DNA of 64,000 bases from Blastomyces gilchristii SLH14081 (lineage: Eukaryota > Ascomycota > Eurotiomycetes > Onygenales > Ajellomycetaceae): contig NW_003101641.1 in assembly GCF_000003855.2 (NCBI RefSeq), positions 1 through 64,000 on the forward strand, in the 5' to 3' direction. Shown in pieces: positions 48,930 to 61,929 of the stretch. The notes beneath the pieces were generated by a model, which was not told where the DNA came from, did no database searches, and saw only the letters and a list, made by a program, of their open reading frames with translations. Position 1 is the stretch's first letter; every line of letters starts with the position of its first letter. The position numbers and the translations under genes were made by a program.

Positions 48930-50330
48930 AAATATTCTATGATTCTGCAGATCATCAAGGCATGTGAGTACTATTACAGATTGAAAAGAGAGAAGAAGAA
49001 GATGTTCAAGTAAGAAGAGACAGATTATAAAACATATTATAATATCTTGAAGAGACTCTGTAAGAGAGTAGAATAATAACAATTTTAAGTAACACTTCTG
49101 ATAGATTTAGACTGAACTAAGTATAGAAATAATGTGAATGACACTGCCTGTGAGAGATTGAAAAAGAAGATAGTGAAGAGTCTTATACAGCAGTAGTAAG
49201 ATCAGAAGAAGTCTCAAGAATAATTTAAAATTAAGATGAAGAGAGAGAGAGAGAAGAAGAGTATTTACTGTAAATAAGCAGCAGCAGAAGAAGATTGAGA
49301 AGATGTTAAAGTAGAAGATAAAGAAGTTAAAACTAATAAGTTTTTTATTTATTAAGAGATAATAATTTTTAATAATACTTCTGTTCTCTAATTGATTAGC
49401 AGAAGCTGATAGAGAAGAAGAGAATTGAGATCTTATTCAGATCTTAAATACACTTCATGATTTAGAATATTGAGAAGATAGCTCTGATCTCTGAGTATAT
49501 CAATCTACTTACTGCTGAGATGAAACCTGAGATAGCAGATCAGAAAATGCAAGATTTTGAGACATAGATTGATCTGACTGTGAGAGAGTAGTGAAAACTC
49601 TTCTCTGAGAAGATAGTAAAGAGAGATTTTGAAATGATTATTATCTCAGATAAGAAGAAGAAGAAGAAGAATAAAAATAAGAAGTAAATTATGAAGAATA
49701 ATAAGAAGAATAAGAAAGAGAAAAAAGATAATAAGTAGAAAAAGTTTTTTTCTTTTTATATTAGTTAATTATAAGTTCATAATTATTAATAATTGAAATT
49801 AATTTTAAGTTTTCAAAAATTATTGTACAAGTTGTAATTAATATCAGAAAAAATATATATATATATATTTAACTATCATGATTCACAAATCACTATAATA
49901 TATAAGTATCAATATTTTTTCAATATTGATATTTATAATATTAATATATTTTTAATAATATTATCTGATAATATAATTTAATAACACTCTCTTTTACAAT
50001 ATTAATATATTTCAAGAAATATGATAGAGATTAATCAAGATTATTTATTTACTTTTATACATGAATAATATTCAATCTGAGTTAGTACTAAAATTATAAC
50101 TAAGCTAAGAAAGAAGATTATTTTCTCTTATAATAATTCTTCTTATATACATCAGTGATCAGTTATTATCTTTATTAAAAATAAATTATTATCTTTCTTA
50201 AATCTTTATTATATCTTCTGAATTCACTTCTTTCACTTCTTTTACTTCTATTGAAGATTTATAAACTCTTTAAGAAATTACTGTGATTTACAAAGTCTAT
50301 ATTATTTATAATTCAATACAGGAATACTCT
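48930..50330 (+). other. hAT left-half AG-rich region, no gene recognised
   Basis: AG-rich and then AT-rich sequence. A plus-strand frame at about 49060-49330 has mainly TGA/TAG stops and would be Glu/Lys/Arg-rich, so a degraded second ORF is possible, but no family resemblance is visible. 49750-50300 is nearly pure A+T. Confidence 0.35.
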
Positions 50331-50339
50331 CTTTTAATT

Positions 50340-52620
50340 TATAATAAATAATCACTTCATTCTTCACATCTGATTTCAGGTCATGAAATTTATGAAAGAC
50401 TCAACATAAATATTGAGATAAACTATAAACTAATTATCAATAGATTATATTACAGATTACTGAAGAGTTATCTCTCTGCTATAATCACTGTAACTTCATT
50501 AAGAAATATTCATTATAAACTGATTATAGCTCTGATGAAATTTTCTGACATCTAAAGTCATCAGAATACAGATAATAAAGAAAAAATAAGCAGAAAATTA
50601 CTACTGAGCTGATAAATTACTCTATCAGATAATAATTTTTGATAATACTAACTTTCTAATTTGAAGAAAATTATGTGAAAATAATTATATATCAGTACTC
50701 TGATTTCATAACTCTTATCTGATAAATTCTGTGAATAATTATTTTATATATGTATATCTCTGAATCTTTCTCTTTAATCAATTGAAAACTCTGAATTCTG
50801 AATACTTCTTTAAATATCTAATTCAAATCTTTATATTTCACATTGATTATGTCTTCAATTCAATCTTGAGATATACTATAAAGTTAATATATAATATTTA
50901 AAATCAGAGTTGAAGAATCATTGAAGAGTATCTCTCACAGTGAATATATAAACTAGTATAAATAGTCTTACATTTATGAAAGTTATATATTATTATATTG
51001 ATGAGAACTGAACTTATTAAGAGATATTAATTGAATTTGAATTATTGATCAGTAGTCATACTGAGAATTATATGATAGAGATATTAATGACAGTGATTAA
51101 AAATAACTATTGAGATATTAGTCTCAGTCTTCTTACAATTATAACTAATAATACTGTGAATAACTATACTATGATGAAGAGTTTGAAGTAAAAATTCACT
51201 TTGTATTTCTGAAATAATGAATAAGATTATATTCTCTATATTGCTCATGTGATTTAACTTGTGATATAAACACTGATAAAGAATCTTAACATTAAGATAA
51301 TGAATAATGAGATGACTGATTCTTGAGATGAGAATGAGATGAAAGTGATTACTCAAGTAACTTTTATATTCACTTTATAAAAGATAATATTTTTTAATAA
51401 CACTTTTTAATATTGCTTTTTAATAATACTTTTTAATAATACTACTGTTAATTTTGAATAGATTAACTAATAATTTAAATATCATAGATTTAAAACATTA
51501 TTAATATAATTTATATCTCTTCTAAATAATAATAATAATTTCATAATATTCAATAAATAAACAAATCAGTCACATCACTGAATATAATACAGAATATTAG
51601 AATACAGTGAAGTTTAATATATAAGATAACTATTCAGACTCTTCAATTATATCAGATAATTGATTATTGAGTATAACACTCTGATTGAGAAAAGATTCAG
51701 ATATTGAAACTTGCTAATATGAAGTGAACTCAGTTGAAATATGTAATTAATTTACTATTTCAGTTTTATAAGATAATGAAAACAGTCTTAATTACTTATA
51801 CATCAATACTGCAGTCAGTCTGGTAAGTGTATAACAGTTTATTTACTTATGTTAAGAAGCAGTTGAATCACTCAAAAAGAAATTCAGTCTGAAATAATGT
51901 TATAGTGCAGGCTATTATTACTGCAAGGAATAATCTGATATATTATTACAGCAAAACTGAACAATCTTTTACAGAGTACTATACTGTAGCAGCTCTACTA
52001 GATTTCTCTTATCAAGTTAACATCTACACTTCTCAAGATTGAATAGAGAAGAAATGAGACTTATATGTTAAATTAGCTTAAGACTACTACAATATCAACT
52101 ATCAGAGATTTAAATAAGCAGATGTTAGAGATGTGAAGACAGTGAAATACAATTCTCTAATAAGTAATAATCTTTGATAACACTTTATATCACATAGAAC
52201 TATAATACTAACTTTGAAACAGAACTTATATACATTGATTGCAACTAAAAATCAGATAAAACTATATACTTATAAAACTGAATTTGACTGCTATCTTCAA
52301 GATGATTTGATGAATTTATATATCAAATCAATTCTAGAGTTATAAAAAATTGTTAAGAGTATATATTCAACTGTTACACTAATAATATATGATATTCTAA
52401 CAATTTCATTGACAGAGATGAGAATGAAGTGAAAGTTCAACTCAAGTCAAGATATTTATCACTATTACTAAGAATAATTATAAGAAGAAATAATCAAGAA
52501 ACTCATGATTATAAAACATAGAATTATCAGACAGTTTAATATCTCTAATCACAGTATATTAGAGAAGTGTAGTTTTCATAAGAAAGTGAAGAATAAACTT
52601 GTATAAGAATGTATTTAGTT
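50340..52620 (+). pseudogene. hAT transposase
   Basis: The N-terminal part has a BED-like zinc finger near 50478-50572 (C...CNFIKKYS..., then FxHLKSSEx with the second His degraded). The middle includes an ARNNLIYYYSKTEQSFTEYY segment leading into AALLDxSYQV at about 51910-52050, the familiar region before the dimerisation domain. The hATC domain is at about 52280-52530 (YDILTIxLT-M followed by FNSSQDIYHYY, matching the fungal DILSIPAT...ERLFN-ARDICHYRR pattern). It would cut and rejoin the element. Trp codons now read TGA and it is not functional. Confidence 0.8.
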
Positions 52621-52799
52621 ATTTCATGAGTGTTATCAATAATCATTATCAAATTCTGATTATATAAGCAATCACTGAATGAACTGAATGAGACTGAATT
52701 TAATCTTCAGTCTCAGTTTCATTCTGATTTTAAAAGAATAATCATCTTTCACAGTTTATTCTGAGAAATTACTCTCATTTCACTGTTCTTATATTAAAT

Positions 52800-52947
52800 C
52801 TGGTCATTTTTCATGTCATTTCTCTCAGAAATGATTCATTTTCAGATTTTTTTAATGCTTGGTCCTGGTGAGACTCATGTCAAGAAATGTATGAGACCAG
52901 ATCAAATGAGATCAAATGTGAAATTCATAGTCCCACCGGCCAGTCTA
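52800..52947. other. Unmutated right terminus of hAT
   Basis: The last ~150 bp keep CC, GG and CpG sites (GGTCCTGGTGAG, CCCACCGGCCAG), in contrast with the hypermutated interior and flank. A 62-codon frame (52813-53001) crosses the element boundary and is not a gene. Confidence 0.75.
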
Positions 52948-53435
52948 ATCAAGAGAACTGAATTAATATTCACTGAAACTTCACAGAGTAATATAAGATA
53001 GAAGATCTGATATAATTGAATCTTAAAAATATATAAATCACATACTCATCTCACATACTGAATTACTGTTATATAAAGTATAAAGTGATAGAAGTTCTAG
53101 ACAGTTATAACTACTGTCTTAACATATTATCAGAGATTTATAATGTCTTTTATATAAGCTTATTCTGTTATACTGTCACTGATCTGTTCTCTTCTCAACT
53201 AATTTCTGACTGACAGCTGCTAGAGATTATAGAAGAAGATAATGAACTTAAATAAAAAATTGAAGATATTCTTGATAAGAGACTCTGCAGCTGCAGTTAA
53301 TAATATCTTATGAAATAAGTCAGTTATAATCATCTGATCTAAACTCTGAGCTCTGTATTATCTGAGACAGCAGCTCTTGACTGATGAGAACTACACACTC
53401 ACAACTCTATATCACTTCTGAAAAGAAGAGATTAA
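52948..53435 (+). pseudogene. G1-a integrase C-terminus and chromodomain
   Basis: Continues from 47267 after the 8-bp hAT duplication. The GPY/F-like module is at about 52990-53210 and the chromodomain at about 53225-53380 (NDELE..., SSVLSETAALDW-like ending). AAAAGAAGAG before 53436 is the degraded polypurine tract. Confidence 0.85.
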
Positions 53436-53667
53436 TATGATGAGCTGCACCTGATTAATTATATAGACTATTCTATTACACTTCACAGATTTCACTGAAA
53501 GCTTCAATTCTCAGTCATCAATTCTCAGCTGAAAAACTCATGAAATTTCTATTCTTTTACTCTGAAGCTTCATCACATACACATATAAATATTCACTTCA
53601 ATCACTGATTTTCATACTTTCTCTTTCTTTTCTTCTCTAACATTTTTCACTTTTGTATTATAAGACC
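53436..53667 (+). repeat. G1-a 3' LTR, first part
   Basis: Starts TATGATGAG, the mutated form of TGTGGCGGG, and is interrupted at 53667 by Gypsy-3 B. With 61930-61968 it totals 271 bp, exactly the 5' LTR length. It lacks CpG altogether. Confidence 0.92.
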
Positions 53668-53834
53668 TGTGGTTCGGAAGAATGTATGACTGCTGGATGA
53701 TAACACAGCCACTTTCAAACTTGCTTACAAATGTAAAGGGGCCATAGCGGCCATCAATTAATTTAGTGTACAGTATATAAGAAGCCAGTGTACATCTGTA
53801 ATTGTATACTGACTCAAGCAACCTTTGAATCACA
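53668..53834 (+). repeat. Gypsy-3 B 5' LTR
   Basis: TGTGGTTCGGAAG...GAATCACA, with a TATATAAG box near 53773. It retains a few GG/CC and CpG sites (TTCGG, AGCGGCC). Confidence 0.92.
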
Positions 53835-53843
53835 TCTGATAGC

Positions 53844-55480
53844 ATGTCTAAAAACTAGTAAGAAGTGCAGGCTTCTTCAGAGTGTGATAATTCTATCTAC
53901 AAAGTGATTTATAGTTATCATGCCAGTGTGATTCTAAAAATATCTCAAAAGATAGTGTATGAAGAGCAGTGAGCAGAAGAGTATTCAATTGATGCTGCTT
54001 CACTTGTTAGAGAAAAACTTCATGCTCAGGTGAATGTCATGTATTATATGCAAATAAATGAGATGTGAGAAAGAGTATGTAAGTAGTGAATCAGATTCAA
54101 AGAAGATCACTCTCTACTCAGAAGAATAAAAGAGAGAGTGACTATTACTGAAGTTTTATAATAATAACAGAAATCATATAATAATATAGCAATATAATAA
54201 TATAGTGATATAATAATAGATATTATATAATTAATAAGAAATCACTGAAATGAATATCTTTTCTAGTCAATACAAACAATGTTCTTCTCTGCTATCTGAA
54301 CTGAAAGATATGTAGAATCTCTCAGAGAATTTACTTAAAGCAGTAAGAAAAGCAGCTTAAATCACTGAATCAGAATCAAAGCTCTATATATATATGAGAA
54401 TTCTAAATAAAATTGAGGCCTTGTATACACAGTGATAGACTGAGATGAAAGTTAAATAACAATTGATATTCACTGTGAATCAAGTATTCACTATAAAGAG
54501 CTTCACTGACACAATTATCATCATTAATAAGAATAGAGAAAATCAGATCTTAGATCTGCAGTAGAAGATTAAATGTTTACAGATAACTACACTGAATCTG
54601 AAGATCTTATTATGATTGTTCATAATCTCTTCAAAAGTATATACACTATCAGAGACTGCTGTGCAGGATGAGAATCTGAACATAGAATATATTAAGTCAG
54701 AAGATCTGTCAGAGCTATTAAGCTTTAATAGTAACTGAAAAAATAATACTGCAATCAGCTGGCTAAGTCAGATGTAATTATATTATCAGATTGAACATGA
54801 ACTTACAGACAGATAGTTAACAGAATTTGAACAAGTCTTAAGATCTGCTGTGTTTCTACACAGAAAAGTGAAGTTATTATAAATAACTGATAAAAAGATA
54901 AATCTCACAGACTTAAAATGATATTCATTCTCATAAATATGAAATGAGTTTTTCAAATAAATCTTGCATAACTTTGAGAAAGTGAATATATAAGACAAGT
55001 ATTACAAATACTTCACTAAGTGTAGATAAGTGAGTAATCTTATATCATACTTTATATACTTCAGTTTACACTATCTTGTATTGAATGAAGAGCTTTCAAT
55101 ATCTTTCTATTTACAGATCTTCATTTATAGTATTACATCTGAGTTGAGAGTGAAATGAAAATACTTAATCTCACAGTCAGACATAGTGAAGAAAGCATAT
55201 AACATTCTTATTATACAGAAATAAGTGAGTCAACTGTGACAGAAAATACTGCAATCAAGTATACTTTAACAGAGAATAGATAATCAGACTTCTATAATAC
55301 AAGTCACACACTCAGATATAATGAATCTAGATTTGAATGTCATTGCTAAAGCACTGAATTCTCTGAAAAAGAAATTCTCTGAGTGAAAATCTTGATATTA
55401 TGAGTATTAAGCTTGCTTTAACTGTGAATATCAGAATCATGATACAAAGAATTGTACACAGTGTGCACAGTTAAGAGAAA
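53844..55480 (+). pseudogene. Gypsy-3 B gag
   Basis: MSKN start 9 bp after the LTR, as in copy A. It includes a capsid-like body with Ser/Glu/Lys-rich segments and the uninterrupted site corresponding to the LINE-2 target (54921-54933). The CCHC knuckle is at about 55410-55452 (CFNCEYQNHDTKNC-like, read through a mutated codon). Confidence 0.75.
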
Positions 55481-55649
55481 TAAGAAAGTCAAAAAACTAG
55501 CAGAATCAGTGAGTTCAGAGACACTCACTGATATTCTATAAAAAGTCTTCAAAGTAAAAGAGATGTCTGTGTTAAATGACTCTCTGAATTCTACAAATAT
55601 CAAGAGAAAGCAGGCTTCTGAATTAGATGTGAGTGAGAATGAAGCAGAT

Positions 55650-58600
55650 ACTCATCTCAATATCTTGAGACCTGAAATATTAATGTATAAGAGGCACTTG
55701 AATAAGAATTGAGAGATGACTATAAAAGTATTAACAGATACAGAAGCATCTATATAATATATTAATAATTATATAATCTGAAGACTGAAAGGAATCTGCT
55801 GAATAAAGAATTCTTAATATATAAGATTATCTGATAACTGATATTTGATATTATCTGCAAGAGTAAGAGTTTTCTTACACTTCAAAGAATGATCTTGTTA
55901 TATTTGAGCATGAGAGCTGCAGAATGTGAAATACAATCTTATTCTCAGACTTAATTAATTTCAAAGATTCAATTCACAGATTCAATGATGTACATGTTAT
56001 ATACAGTTAACTGATAGAAAGAAAACAGTTTATATAATTCTATTAACTGATATGAGAAGGACATTTCATGTCTCTGATATAGAAGAGTTAAATCTGCTTA
56101 TACATTAATAAGTAAAGAGAATGATTCACAAAATCTCATCTGAAAGCATTCTGTATATTATACAGAACTCAGAAGTGAAGAAAACTAAGATAAAAAATAT
56201 GTGAGAGAATAAGCATATGAAGAAGCTTCTGAAGAAGTATGAGAAGATCTTCTGAACAGAACTTTTATCAGAATTATCACTGAAATAAGGATTTATACAT
56301 GAGATTAACATGAGAGACATGAAATCAGTCAATCAGAATGTGTACCCTCTGTCACAAACACATCTTGAAGAACAGAAGTATCAGATCACAGACCTTCTAG
56401 AACATAGTCTTATATAACTCTTATTAAGTGTATCAGACTTTTCAGTTCTATTCATGAAAAAGACAGATGAAGAGTGATGAATGTGTATTGATTATCAAGC
56501 ACTTAAGAAGCTTATGATCAAGAATGAATATTCACTGTTATGAATTCAATAATAGTTGAATACAGTTGAAAACACTTAATATCTATCAAAGATTAATCTT
56601 CTCTCAGAATACTGACAGATCTGTATAGATGAACTGTCAGTATTATAAACTATATTTAATATACAATGAGAGAAGTTCAAATTCCTGATAATATCATTCA
56701 GTCTAATAAATGTACCTGTCATCTTTTAAATAATGATGAATACAATTCTTTATAAATAGAATGAAACCTTATATCTTGTATATCTCAATAACATTCCAGT
56801 CTTTTCAAACTCATATAATGAATATATGAAGTATCTTGATAAAGTGCTTATAACTCTGACAGAGTATAAGCTCTATATCAAATCAATAAAGTATGTGTTT
56901 GAAATGAAAGAGTTGAAGTTCATAGAATATATAGTGAGTGATAACTGTATACACTTCATTTCAGAGAAATTGAATGTCATAGCAAATTAGTTACAGCTGA
57001 GAAATGTACACTATATATAATAGTTTCTTGAGTTAATCTTATATTACTGCAGATTTATTAAGAATTTCATATAAATAGCTGCATCACTCTCAGATCTCTT
57101 AAGAGAAATAGATACTAATCTGTAGAAGAAGAAGTTTCAGTCAATTATCTGAAATACTGTGTGTAAAGAGACTTTTCTCACACTGAGAAAATGTGTAATA
57201 ACATTCTCAGTACTTATTCAATCAGATCATGATAAATCTTTCTATATTAAGACAGATATATTTAAATGAGCTATCAGAGACACTCTTCTACAGATGAGTA
57301 AGAATGACAAGTCACACTCAGTGACATATAATAATAGAAAACTATCAGACACTGAGCTCAATTATTCAGTGTATAAAAAGAAATTACTAGTGATTAAGTA
57401 TACACTAGTATTATAAAATAGATATAGTAATAATGAGTATATAATAACAGTGATTACAAATCTTGAAAGTCTCATCTATCTACAATCAATGATAAAACCT
57501 TTCAAATACTTAGTATATTGAATCTCAGAGTTTTAAGTGTATAATCTTAATATTAAATACTGAAAGAAGTCAGACACTGTGATATCTGATGTAATCAGTC
57601 ATAGACTTAATTTCATGAGTGAGAGTTCTATGAATCAGATATAAGAAAAGTTCATGTTAAATATACTAAGAAAATACAAGAAATCAGAATGAGTGAATAT
57701 AATGATCTCTCACTTGAAGAACAGTAAGATATTGAATGATAAGCATCTTGTAAAAGTGATAGAAGAGATACTTTCAAACTTCAAGCTGAGAAAATTGAAA
57801 AATGATGTTCTACTTTATTATAATCTAGAATATACAGAAGCTCTCTATCTAGAATATTCATTTAGACACAACTTGATGACTTGTATACATAAGGAATTCA
57901 GTCACTTAGAAAGTCCTAAACTCATGAGTGTACTCAAATCAAGAGTGTACTGGCCAAGCATGACTGAGAATATTCAGATGTATACTCATGAGTGTTTGAA
58001 TTATCAGATTGTAAAAGAATCTAAGAAAGGATTAAAACATAAGAAAGTATAACATCAGATGAAATATATGATACAACTGTTCAAATAATAAGAGATGAAT
58101 CTCATAGATATACTGCTGTGAATATCAAATGAAAATCAATGAATAATCACTGCTATTAATTACACTACTGACTGATCAGTCATAAAAGCAGTTTCAGAGA
58201 TAATAGAGAAGATGACAGTAAAGTTTCTATATAATGAGATCTATATTAACTATGAAATGCTGTATGAGATTTTAACTGATAACAGTACAAATCTCATAGA
58301 AGAAGTAGTGAGACATTTCATGAGCCAGTTACAGACAAGACATTATAGAACAATATCATATCATTCATAGATAAACAGAAAGATGAAACACTTGAATAAA
58401 ATCTTGAGTAATATACTGATAAAATATCTAGTGAGTAAGCTGATATAATTATGAGATGAATATCTCAGTTAAGCACTATTAATCACATAAATTTGACAGC
58501 ATGCAGTCTTCAAGTGTTCACTATTCTATCTATTGTATGAATTGCATCCACGCATCCTGAAGAATGCTTTGAAAAAAGTGAGGAAGAAAACAGTGATTGT

Positions 58601-59600
58601 GAATGAATCAGTTGCAGATGCAGCAGAAACAATAGTTGTGAACACAACAGTCACAGACACAGCAGTTGTGAACATGAAATCAAGATTGAAAGAGATCAGT
58701 TATACATGTGTAAAAGCTAATAAGTTACTTCTGAACTGAGCAATTCAATCAAAAAGAATACAAGACTCACTAGTTAAGAAATTAAGTCTCAAGATGAGAA
58801 TATAAGTTCTTATACACAATGAGAGTTCTGAGAAGTTTCAATCTAGATAATTTAAGTTATATAAAATACTTAAATCATATTCCCTGAGAATATACACATT
58901 AAAAGAATCAGAGAGATGAGTCTTATATAACTGAATAAATAATTTATATCTTATAAAAGCAAAGATGCAAGATCTGAGTGAATTATAATTATTCACAGCA
59001 CTATTATTAGTATTGAAAAAGAAGAGACTTATAATTGAAAAGTCTTACAAAGTAAGAGAAATCATAGATACTTATGAATCAGATAATCTCACTTATTCTG
59101 ATCTTTTCATAATTATAAAAAAAGAATGAGAAGAAATGAAGAAATTAGATAAATATCACACTTTAATAAGTGATGAGACTATAGTCAGTTATATAATAAT
59201 GCACTGCAGACAGCAGATGCAACACAGTAAAGAGCAGTCTCAGAGTAGTAGACTTATATATGAATCAGATCACAGAAGAAAAAGAAACTCAGAGTTGAAT
59301 TTAACTGTTTATATCAGTTCAATTATGAAGATAACAGAGGATGAAGCATCTGAAACATTCACAGATATATGAGATCAAGTTATTTCAATCTCTGAAAATA
59401 CTCAGAGATTGAGTAAGATTAGTTTTAATAAACTGTTCACTGTAGTAGTCTGAGCAGATGAAGAGAGACAGTATAATACATGAGATAGAATCATAAGAGA
59501 TAAAAGCTGTTAAATGTAGTTACTGAACACTATATTATATAGAGATTATGTAAGAGTAGTGACTAGCAGACAAAGGAAAAGTGTTAGAAAAGAGAAGAGA
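55650..59600 (+). pseudogene. Gypsy-3 B pol: protease, RT, RNase H, integrase
   Basis: RT is at about 56300-56930, with YLDD read YLNNIPVF at about 56780. RNase H is at about 57230-57650. An open frame at 57693-58052 carries the integrase HHCC zinc region (IHKEFSHLES...WPSMTENIQMYTHECLNYQ; the last Cys is Tyr). The core is at about 58140-58540 and the GPY/F-like part near 58840. The C-terminal extension is open at 59136-59372 (KLDKYHTLISDETIVSYIIMH) and is also recognisable in copy A, so it belongs to the family. Confidence 0.88.
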
Positions 59601-60903
59601 TAATGAATTAATTATCAACTATAAGAATCAGCTGTAAAAGATAAATATTATCATATATATCTCATTTATTTTCATATATTACATATTTAATCTATTTTCA
59701 ACATCACATTATCTGAAAAACATTAAAAATAAAGAAAATCTCAAAACTTAAGATCTGTAAGAGATTCAAGAGCTACAAGCTGCTCTTACAACAATATCAC
59801 ATATATCTTCAATTTCTCTATCACTCTGTATATGACATTAATGTTATTAATTGCAAGATTGACTGAAATGCCAATATAGAAATGTATATATATATGTGTA
59901 GAAAAACTGAAGAAGAGTGTGAGACCTGCAGAATCAGAAGCTAAGATAGAGAAGACAGAGATAGAAGAAATAAAAGAAGAAGAGAGTACAGAACTGAATA
60001 AATGATAGTGAGAGTCACTCAGAGTTGAATACTTATAATTTGATATGCACACAATCTTCTTCACAGAGAAGAAAGAGAAAGTGACAGAAGAAGCTTGAGA
60101 GTGAAAGAGAGTAGTCTCAGTGATGTAATCATCTTTGATTAGAATGATCTCTGATGCTGAAGTAACTAAGAATCATTATTAGTGTACAAGAACTACAAAA
60201 TCAGAGATAAGAACAGTTACTAAATAAATACTCACTAATCTTAGAGTTATACACACAATTATAACATACATGAGACTTCTCAGAAAGAGAGAGAGAGATA
60301 CAGAGAAATACAGAAAACAGAATATAGTATATAAACAGCTTATTCTTATAATAACATTTCAGATCAGATATACAAGTCTCATATTTACAGATATAAAAGA
60401 GTATAATATTTATATTTCTGTTTCTAAAAATATAAATATTCTTCATCTGCATCACAAAGTCAGATGATAAATATCAGAGAATAGACTGATACAGATTAAT
60501 TATTCTGAAGATATTCATTAGAGCAGATATATCTATAATATTGAATTAAACAGTTATAAAAAGTTTCTTAATATCTGTGAATATTATAACTTTATATATA
60601 ATAAAACTCATAATGATTTTCTCTAAGAATAAGAAAATCAGTGTTAGAAAGAAAAGATGATAAAAGAAAAGACTTATAATTTTAACACTGCTGAGAGAGA
60701 GAGTGATTCTCTGATATAAATAAATAATTATTTTATTATAAATATTTAAAATGAATGTAATAATCAGTGTCTATAACTGAGCTTCAGATAGTTATATTAT
60801 ACACAGTCTTTGTATAATAAATTATTTTAGAGATTAATAAGAAGAGTAAGAGTGTATATACTGAGAAATATGATTTATTAAGTCTATATAACATCTTCTT
60901 AAA

Positions 60904-61098
60904 ATGAGAAGAGCTGATAATAAAAGCAGAGACAGTAGAAGCAGAGAGAGCAGAAGTAGTGAGAGTGAAAGTTACAGAAACAGAGATAGCAGAAGCAGGA
61001 GAATCAGACACAGAGACAGATATAAGAGATTGAGAGAGAGTGACAGAGAAAGAAACAGAGAGAGTAGAAAGAGATGTGAGAGACTCAGTTATATATAA
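60904..61098 (+). CDS. RS-rich small ORF of Gypsy-3 B
   Basis: 64 codons, MRRADNKSRDSRSRESRSSE..., the counterpart of 35655-35849 with the same start, length and stop. The differences are mostly conservative (Lys/Arg, Asp/Ser). Whether it was ever translated is unknown, and no shine-like or splice signal helps decide the start. Confidence 0.45.
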   Translation: MRRADNKSRDSRSRESRSSESESYRNRDSRSRRIRHRDRYKRLRESDRERNRESRKRCERLSYI

Positions 61099-61319
61099 TA
61101 TAAACAATTTCTTCATTATCATATTCTTCAAGTTTTTAATTAATAATTCAATATTGAGATATTCACTATCATCAGCAGATGTAGATCTGTCAACATGTGA
61201 AAATTTTATATAAATTAAAATAAAATATCTGTATCTGTATTTATATAAAACACAATCAGATACCTACTAGAAGAAGAAGATTGAGAGTGTATAAAAAGAT
61301 GAAGAAGATGTGTCATTCA

Positions 61320-61690
61320 TGATAATATATTCTGATAATTATTAAAAGAAAATAAGTCCTGATTATATTTCATAATATATTACACTTACTGCTAACAAAC
61401 TGCCTGGTATGAGCACTATAAGAACACTTATTATAAGAATAGAGAGTCATCACCAGAAATGTGTACAATGTAATAGATGAATAACAGATAGAAGATGTTA
61501 AATGAGAGAAGAGACAGGAATCTTGAATGAGATGATGACATTTAATGATAATAATGATAAAAAAGATAATTGAAGAATGAGAAAAGTTAGTAAATAAGTG
61601 ATGTAATATAGTGAAAGTTTCTTTGTGAGAGTGTACATAGAACACTAGCTGAATTAGAGATAGATCACATAATTGTAAACACTAGTGACA
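61320..61690 (+). pseudogene. His/Cys-rich post-pol frame of Gypsy-3 B
   Basis: The readable segment ITLTANKLPGMSTIRT is followed by IESHHQKCVQCNR, then RRC and an Asp/Lys-rich block. The HHxxCxxC cluster and a third Cys ten or so residues on suggest metal binding. It is frameshifted relative to copy A upstream of about 61360. The function is unknown. Confidence 0.4.
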
Positions 61691-61759
61691 CACTAATCTG
61701 CATGAAGCTAGAGTATACATTATAATCATGTAAGCATGACTGAATCTGATGAGAGAGGA

Positions 61760-61925
61760 TGTGATTTGAAAGAATGTACAACTGTCAGAGATAATACAGC
61801 TGCTTCTAAACTTGCTTACAAATGTAAAGAGGCCATAGCGGTCATCAATTAATTTAGTGTACAGTATATAAGAAGCCAGTGTACACCTGTAATCATATGC
61901 TGACTCAAGCAACCTTTGAATCACA
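61760..61925 (+). repeat. Gypsy-3 B 3' LTR
   Basis: 166 bp, TGTGATTTGAAAG...GAATCACA, one base shorter than its partner; followed by GACC and the rest of the G1-a LTR. Confidence 0.92.
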
Positions 61926-61929
61926 GACC

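Larger units (their letters stand above)
47268..52947 (+). mobile_element. hAT transposon copy 2, complete
   Basis: Ends TAGACTGACTG...CGGCCAGTCTA form short inverted terminal repeats (TAGACTGRCYG). They are flanked by 8-bp duplications ATTAAGAG (47260-47267) and ATCAAGAG (52948-52955), differing by one C/T. An 8-bp duplication, a TAG-initial terminus and the transposase at 50340-52620 identify the hAT superfamily. At 5.7 kb it is long for the group. The left ~2.9 kb has no recognised gene but holds a microsatellite and AG-rich sequence shared with copy 1. Confidence 0.88.
59600..61759 (+). other. Gypsy-3 B post-pol region
   Basis: Collinear with 34350-36534 of copy A. It contains the RS-rich ORF at 60904-61098 and the His/Cys frame at about 61320-61690. 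Open minus-strand frames at 59786-60064, 60201-60455 and 60784-61131 mirror those of copy A and are treated as shadows of AG-rich DNA. Confidence 0.6.
53668..61925 (+). mobile_element. Gypsy-3 copy B, inside the G1-a 3' LTR
   Basis: 8258 bp, LTRs at 53668-53834 (167 bp) and 61760-61925 (166 bp), flanked by GACC (53664-53667 and 61926-61929). As in copy A this reads as a 4-bp duplication with TG...CA ends, or 5 bp (AGACC) with one base fewer in the LTR. It is free of other insertions and therefore the reference for the family: gag, knuckle, protease, RT, RNase H, integrase, 2.1-kb post-pol region. Confidence 0.92.

Noticed and set aside
48770..48967. Tyr/His-rich 65-codon ORF
   Set aside because: It is a translated ATT/ATC microsatellite inside the hAT.
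47268..52947. Tc1/mariner or pogo assignment from TA next to the termini
   Set aside because: An 8-bp duplication ATYAAGAG fits both flanks, and the encoded hATC-like domain excludes a mariner-type element.
52813..53001. 62-codon ORF across the hAT right end
   Set aside because: It crosses the transposon boundary and the target duplication, so it is accidental.
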